A DNA stretch of 9,822 nt, taken from positions 1 through 9,822 of the forward strand of contig CAZGPZ010000038.1 in the NCBI GenBank assembly GCA_964527385.1. The letters are read 5' to 3'. Numbering within the stretch: position 1 is the stretch's first letter; the number at the start of each line of letters is the position of its first letter. Shown here piece after piece: positions 7,200 through 9,822 of this stretch. Position numbers and translations under genes: made by a program. The stretch is from JANWHZ01 sp964527385. GTDB taxonomy: Bacteria; Patescibacteriota; Saccharimonadia; Saccharimonadales; UBA4665. The notes under the pieces are model-generated. The model had not been told where the DNA came from and did not search any database. It saw nothing but the letters and a program-made list of their open reading frames with translations.

Positions 7200-8081
7200 T
7201 TATGGTTGCGCTCTCAATACTTCGCTAGACGCAATAAGATAATCTTCAGCCTTATCGAGATCAAGGAACCAATTCCCCACCGGTCCCTCGTCGTGAAGAC
7301 GGCTCTCTGCATCCCAAAAAATGTCTGGATATTCTGCTAACAATACCGGAAAAATCGTTCGCACACGCTCACCGTCCAGCCCTCCGGCCACACCAATCCC
7401 AACGCTGCCAAGATCATCACTGCTAAATGCCTCCTCTAAAAAAGGCCGCATCTCATCTGGAATAAGCATGCGCCCTTTCCCCTCGGACATATCGAAAAGT
7501 ACGTAATCCATAGCGCCTGCGCGCGCGAATTCACCCAGCTTTTCCACGGTGCCTCTTGCCTGTAGATTTTCCATGATAGGACGGTGACATTGCAGCACAA
7601 CCACCAGACCGTCTTGTTCTCGCAAACGTGCCAGGTCATCAATAAGAGTCGGGTCGCTATCGATTGGCAACCTGTCAAATTGCATGCCGTCCATCCATCC
7701 CGCCCCGCGCTCTCTTATCCTGCTAATAAACTTTTGACGGTAGGCAGCATTCGTTACAAGCGAACCAAGAAACGTCACTTGGGCAATACGTAAAACCCGC
7801 TCCTTTGGAATGAAATTCGAAACATACATTGAACGTTTCAGCTCGTCACCGACGGGATACCACTCATACCCGTACGTATTGGGTTTGTCGAGCATCTGCG
7901 TCTTGTGGCTCACCTTCACCGCCTCCATCAACAGGCGCCGCTCTGTTAGGCCCGAGTCAACCGCCGTTTCTTCTATCGGGATTTGTTTCCACCGGCGCAT
8001 TATACTACTGAGACCCACATATGATTCTGGTCTTTGACTATTATTCGCCATTTTTAACATAGCTCTCAAAAGCCCTGGCAT
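7200..8081 (-). CDS. Putative TIM-barrel (TrpF/aldolase-like) protein
   Basis: Up to 293 residues. From about residue 95 the sequence alternates strands and helices as in a TIM barrel: VTFLGS, DGMQFDRLPID, GLVVVLQCHRP, MDYVLFDMSEGKG, VGIGVAGGLDGERV and PDIFWDAESRL. The V-L-F-D-x-S-x-G-K-G and V-A-G-G-L-D-G-E-R-V pairs resemble the phosphate-binding end of phosphoribosylanthranilate isomerase-type barrels. Whether the catalytic Cys/Asp pair of TrpF is kept cannot be told by eye. No trp genes are nearby, so tryptophan synthesis is unlikely. The start is uncertain: ATGs occur at residues 1, 8 and 11 (8079-8081, 8058-8060, 8049-8051) and none has a good ribosome site. Residues 1-30 look poorly conserved in character. 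Function unknown. Confidence 0.7.
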   Translation of the reverse strand: MPGLLRAMLKMANNSQRPESYVGLSSIMRRWKQIPIEETAVDSGLTERRLLMEAVKVSHKTQMLDKPNTYGYEWYPVGDELKRSMYVSNFIPKERVLRIAQVTFLGSLVTNAAYRQKFISRIRERGAGWMDGMQFDRLPIDSDPTLIDDLARLREQDGLVVVLQCHRPIMENLQARGTVEKLGEFARAGAMDYVLFDMSEGKGRMLIPDEMRPFLEEAFSSDDLGSVGIGVAGGLDGERVRTIFPVLLAEYPDIFWDAESRLHDEGPVGNWFLDLDKAEDYLIASSEVLRAQP

Positions 8082-8249
8082 TCCGCCAGAGTTGTTAGCT
8101 TTGAAAAAGCTTGTCCTTTCTACTTCATAAGATAGCCATATGTGTTAGCTGATGATAGAAGAATATGTAGATATATAGTATGTTCACTTACAGATGAGAA
8201 ACTATCATGCTATCTTTCTCCTTTGTAAATCGTATGGCAATATGTAGCT
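8082..8249. promoter_or_regulatory. AT-rich divergent intergenic region
   Basis: This 168-nt spacer separates the leftward TIM-barrel gene from rightward nrdR and must hold both promoters. Neither shows a clean pair of boxes. For nrdR the best element is a weak extended -10, TGG-CAATAT (8235-8243), ending 6 nt before the ATG. An ATATATAG core at 8171-8178 weakly recalls the right half of an NrdR box. The 8-nt word TGTTAGCT occurs twice as a direct repeat (8093-8100 and 8143-8150), 50 nt apart. On the minus strand an AAGGAG site (8218-8223) precedes a six-codon open frame at 8188-8208. Confidence 0.45.
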
Positions 8250-8705
8250 ATGTATTGCCCTTTCTGCCAATCCCCGAACACCAAGGTCACCAACAGCCGC
8301 CTGACGCGCGGCAACACGCAAGTCTGGCGGCGGCGCAAGTGTTTGCGCTGCAAGGAAGCATTTACCTCGCACGAGATTATCGACCTGTCGCACCTGATCG
8401 TCATCAAAAAGTCAGGCAAACCACAAAAATTCAGCCGGATGAAGCTGTATTCAGGCATTTACGGCGCGACCATTAGCTCCAAGACACCGCACCGGGAATA
8501 TACCGTGGACAAAATCACCCGCGAAGCCGAGCGGGAAATCCTGGCCTTGAAGAAAAAACAGGTCAGCTCGGAAGAAATTGCCAATATCGTGTTACGCCTA
8601 CTGAAGCGCATGCACCCGCGGACCTTCCTGCGCATGCTCGCCTACCACGCCGACATCCACACCGAAACAGATATGACCCGCGCGTTCAACCGCTACACCA
8701 AGTGA
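8250..8705 (+). CDS. nrdR: Transcriptional repressor NrdR (divergent)
   Basis: 151 residues, the usual NrdR length (about 150-160). An N-terminal zinc ribbon has CPFC (C3/C6) and CLRC (C31/C34) around NSR and WRRRKC, where most members have DSR and RRRRC. The ATP-cone follows from about 48, beginning LIVIKKSGKPQKFSRMKL, as in the family (V-x-K-x-dG-x-x-x-x-F-x-R-x-K). NrdR senses ATP/dATP and represses ribonucleotide reductase genes. The last 30 residues (from MHPRTF) depart from the usual VAYVRFASVYR ending and read MLAYHADIHTETDMTRAFNRY. The start is fixed by the zinc ribbon at residue 3; there is no Shine-Dalgarno site. No nrd gene lies in the window. A terminator follows at 8798. Confidence 0.93.
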   Translation: MYCPFCQSPNTKVTNSRLTRGNTQVWRRRKCLRCKEAFTSHEIIDLSHLIVIKKSGKPQKFSRMKLYSGIYGATISSKTPHREYTVDKITREAEREILALKKKQVSSEEIANIVLRLLKRMHPRTFLRMLAYHADIHTETDMTRAFNRYTK

Positions 8706-8711
8706 CGCACC

Positions 8712-8790
8712 CTCCTGGGAGTATAAAAGTTCGCCTAACTCAAAATCTCCTCGGTAGCCGTCACTCCCAGCTCGACTGGGAATCCAGTAA
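8712..8790. repeat. REP-like palindrome downstream of nrdR
   Basis: An imperfect element centred on TCCCAG-CTCGA-CTGGGA (8765-8781), flanked by GTCA and ATCCAG. A further inverted copy of the arm, CTGGGAGT, occurs at 8714-8721 and can pair with ACTCCCAG at 8763-8770. On the minus strand it has the familiar look of interspersed bacterial palindromes of the CTGGATTCCC...GGGA(A/G)TGACGG type. It has no T-tract, so it is not a terminator by itself. Other genomic copies cannot be seen from here. Confidence 0.5.
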
Positions 8791-8797
8791 AAGTAAC

Positions 8798-8824
8798 AAA
8801 AGCCAGGCCATGCCTGGCTTTTTT
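8798..8824 (+). terminator. Rho-independent terminator after nrdR (bidirectional)
   Basis: An 11-bp perfect stem (AAAAGCCAGGC, 8798-8808, with GCCTGGCTTTT, 8812-8822) has a CAT loop and is followed by further T residues. It lies 93 nt after the nrdR stop. Because the left arm starts with A residues, it also works on the minus strand, where it sits directly after the tRNA-like 3' end at 8827. Confidence 0.9.
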
Positions 8825-8826
8825 GC

Positions 8827-8848
8827 TGGTGGAGTGTAGGGGATTCGA
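8827..8848 (-). repeat. 22-nt duplicate of the tRNA-Ala 3' end (possible att site)
   Basis: These 22 nt are identical to 9366-9387, the last 22 nt of the tRNA-Ala gene: the CCA, discriminator base, 3' acceptor strand and part of the T arm. The match ends abruptly inside the T loop, where one base is missing relative to the tRNA. No 5' acceptor strand or anticodon arm follows, so this is not a second tRNA gene. Both copies are in the same orientation, as expected for attL/attR of an element integrated into a tRNA 3' end. Confidence 0.75.
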
Positions 8849-8966
8849 CCTTATAGCGCAAAAGAAAATTACTTTTGCTACTGCCACCCAGCTCCCATGG
8901 TCGCTAGGCTACGGGCGGCTGAATGCCACTGGCATTCGCGTTTGGATCGCTCATCCCCAGCCAAGC
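8849..8966 (-). other. Non-coding stretch with several stem-loops, possible small RNA
   Basis: No credible protein is encoded on either strand. Visible pairings are a 7-bp stem GCAAAAG/CTTTTGC (8858-8864 with 8872-8878), an 8-bp stem GAATGCCA/TGGCATTC (8921-8928 with 8930-8937), and a longer-range 7-bp stem joining 8883-8889 to 8913-8919 with one G-U pair on the minus strand. On the minus strand the stretch runs into the CCA-ended repeat and then a terminator, so an RNA ending in CCA is conceivable. No good promoter for it was found. Confidence 0.35.
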
Positions 8967-8995
8967 ATAATAAAATAGAGGCACAAGGCCTCTAT
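8967..8995 (-). terminator. Rho-independent terminator of the 71-residue protein gene
   Basis: On the minus strand an 8-bp stem ATAGAGGC/GCCTCTAT with a five-base CTTGT loop is followed by a T-rich tail (TTTATTAT). It lies 22 nt after the stop codon at 9018-9020, so the small gene is a self-contained transcription unit. Confidence 0.75.
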
Positions 8996-9017
8996 CTTCT
9001 AACTAGTTCGCTTGCAC

Positions 9018-9233
9018 TTAAGCGAAGTAATCAGGAATTGGCTTTTCGGGTTGCGAAATCGGTGCTGCTGATACTTCTGAGCCGTCTTGGTGATAAGATG
9101 GCAGCCCGGCGTCAATTCGATCAAAGGCATCGCTATAACCTCGCTCAAGAAGGGCTGTAATAAGTGCACCTACTGCATCGCGGTAGGCTTGATCAGCATC
9201 TTGCTTGCTAACCACAACATTGTATTCTTTCAT
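9018..9233 (-). CDS. Orphan 71-residue protein
   Basis: The family is not recognised. Residues 1-9 (MKEYNVVVS) look like a beta strand. Residues about 11-32 form an amphipathic helix (DADQAYRDAVGALITALLERG), then SDAFDRIDAGLP. The last third is Ser/Pro/Gln-rich and probably unstructured, ending PIPDYFA. There is no signal peptide, membrane segment or cysteine. It is likely a real gene because it has a near-consensus promoter placed exactly at the ATG and its own terminator. It sits between the two copies of the tRNA-Ala 3' end, so it may be cargo of, or a regulator for, a small integrated element (inference). Confidence 0.7.
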   Translation of the reverse strand: MKEYNVVVSKQDADQAYRDAVGALITALLERGYSDAFDRIDAGLPSYHQDGSEVSAAPISQPEKPIPDYFA

Positions 9234-9269
9234 AAAAAATACATTACATTGTAAGCATTAGTTTGTCAA
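9234..9269 (-). promoter_or_regulatory. Consensus leaderless promoter of the 71-residue protein gene
   Basis: A perfect TTGACA -35 box (plus-strand 9264-9269), a 17-nt spacer and a TAATGT -10 box (9241-9246) are followed by 7 nt (ATTTTTT) and the ATG. Transcription should begin on the start codon, and no Shine-Dalgarno site is present. This is the best-formed promoter in the window and the anchor for the leaderless reading of the others. Confidence 0.8.
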
Positions 9270-9324
9270 CATATTGCTCCAATGAGACATTCGGACTAAT
9301 AAAAGCTCCAAGCTCATCCACTAG

Positions 9325-9370
9325 CACCATAAAGAATGGCTCACCTACAGATGAGCCATTCTTTATGGTG
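9325..9370 (-). terminator. 19-bp hairpin fused to the tRNA-Ala 3' end
   Basis: A perfect 19-bp inverted repeat (9325-9343 with 9352-9370, 8-nt loop). On the minus strand the left arm begins inside the tRNA acceptor end and includes the CCA, and the stem core is followed by a T-rich run inside the right arm (ATTCTTTAT). It looks like the terminator of the tRNA transcript and could work in both directions. Pairing with the CCA end means processing and termination may compete. Confidence 0.65.
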
Positions 9371-9441
9371 GAGTGTAGGGGATTCGAACCCCTGGTCTCA
9401 GCATTGCGAACGCTGCGCTTTACCAACTAAGCTAACACCCC
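9366..9441 (-). tRNA. tRNA-Ala (anticodon CGC), CCA encoded
   Basis: A complete 76-nt cloverleaf. The 7-bp acceptor stem carries G3-U70, the alanine identity pair. The D stem is GCTT/AAGC and the anticodon stem is CAGCG/TGCTG. The loop TTCGCAA has anticodon CGC, reading GCG. The T arm is AGGGG-TTCGAAT-CCCCT, the discriminator is A, and CCA is encoded. It starts 11 nt after the HAD gene stop, so it may be cotranscribed with it. The 3' end is duplicated at 8827-8848. Confidence 0.97.
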
Positions 9442-9452
9442 GTTGTTGGCGA

Positions 9453-9822
9453 TTATAACATCTTCTCAAGCACTGAGGGCAATTCGAAGATACGACGAAC
9501 CTCTGTATAGCCATTATTTATCGGCTCTACATTATGAACCGCCCAAGTGCCGCGTGGAATATGTATTGCCTTTGCTCCGACTTTAAGGGCAGGATTGATG
9601 TCGGAACGGAACGAGTTGCCAATCATAATAACATTATCTTTGCCGAACTCTTTGACCCTCTGCCGCAAGTACGTTTCCTTGTCCTCGCCGTCTAACACGA
9701 TCTCAATGTGGTCAAAGTAGTGGTTTAGCCTGGAATAGGTGATTTTGTGGCTCTGTATTTCTGGATCGCCCACGGTTAACACATGCATTTGGATATTCGG
9801 TAATGAACGAATGTGAACTAGG
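9453..9822 (-). CDS. HAD-superfamily hydrolase, C-terminal part (5' end beyond window)
   Basis: The frame is open to the window edge. An internal ATG at 9786-9788 is not the start, because the codons before it (LVHIRSLPNIQ) continue the domain. Visible features are the strand HVLTVGD with the motif-II Thr region, QSHKI carrying the motif-III lysine, YFDHIEIV, and motif IV in VIMIGNSFRSDINPALKVG, where the Asp in SDI binds Mg2+. The motif-I DxD nucleophile must lie upstream. Members are mostly cytosolic phosphatases (phosphoglycolate- or nucleotide-type); substrate is not readable. The tRNA-Ala gene starts 11 nt downstream. Confidence 0.88.
   Translation of the reverse strand, partial: LVHIRSLPNIQMHVLTVGDPEIQSHKITYSRLNHYFDHIEIVLDGEDKETYLRQRVKEFGKDNVIMIGNSFRSDINPALKVGAKAIHIPRGTWAVHNVEPINNGYTEVRRIFELPSVLEKML

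Noticed and set aside
8827..9233. A tmRNA (ssrA) gene on either strand, suggested by GGGGATTCGAC on plus or the CCA end on minus
   Set aside because: The GATTCGA word is explained by the copied T arm of tRNA-Ala. No partner acceptor strand, tag frame or adequate length is present, and the 71-residue gene occupies the needed space.
9244..9330. A 28-codon minus-strand frame starting MVLVDELGAF just after the tRNA hairpin
   Set aside because: It looks protein-like but has no ribosome site, starts inside the hairpin, and overlaps the promoter of the 71-residue gene. It is more likely chance or a remnant.
8250..9822. CRISPR array or tandem repeats in the right part
   Set aside because: Only two copies of a 22-nt word and separate hairpins are present; there is no regular repeat-spacer pattern.

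Overview
The window reads as a compact bacterial chromosome segment, most likely from the Candidate Phyla Radiation and possibly Saccharibacteria (TM7). This placement is inference from three things: a membrane-fused Mur ligase, very tight gene packing, and divergent versions of core proteins. No phylogenetic marker was searched. TGA is used as a stop (for example at the ends of the hydrolase, ASCH and nrdR genes), so the alternative Gracilibacteria/SR1 code with TGA as glycine is not in use. Most of the window is transcribed leftward (minus strand); only nrdR is clearly on the plus strand.

Left and centre (1-8081, minus strand, read right to left): a TIM-barrel-like protein; a membrane-anchored extracytoplasmic protein; an ASCH-domain protein; an alpha/beta hydrolase; a membrane-fused MurF-type ligase; a small nucleoside-deoxyribosyltransferase-like protein; D-Ala-D-Ala ligase; alanine racemase; and a second membrane-anchored extracytoplasmic protein cut by the window edge. 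The core is a D-alanine branch of peptidoglycan synthesis. Alr makes D-Ala, Ddl makes the dipeptide, and the MurF-like enzyme is expected to attach it to the UDP-muramyl peptide. Several joints are tight: a 4-nt ATGA overlap between hydrolase and ligase, an 8-nt overlap between ligase and the next gene, and 13 nt between ddl and alr.

Right (8082-9822): a 168-nt AT-rich divergent spacer, then plus-strand nrdR with a strong bidirectional terminator. After it comes a mostly non-coding stretch holding a REP-like palindrome, a 22-nt copy of the 3' end of a tRNA gene, inverted repeats, and a 71-codon orphan gene with a near-consensus promoter. Next are a 19-bp hairpin fused to the 3' end of an intact tRNA-Ala(CGC) and the C-terminal part of a HAD-family phosphatase.

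The most interesting signals are: (i) promoters whose -10 box lies 7-8 nt before an ATG at four genes, predicting leaderless mRNAs; (ii) the duplicated tRNA-Ala 3' end bracketing a roughly 520-bp island, which looks like an att-site pair around a minimal element; (iii) a Gly/Lys/Ser-rich insertion in the active-site loop of Ddl; and (iv) a MurF whose normal substrate-binding domain is replaced by membrane segments. No CRISPR array, insertion sequence or transposase was seen.
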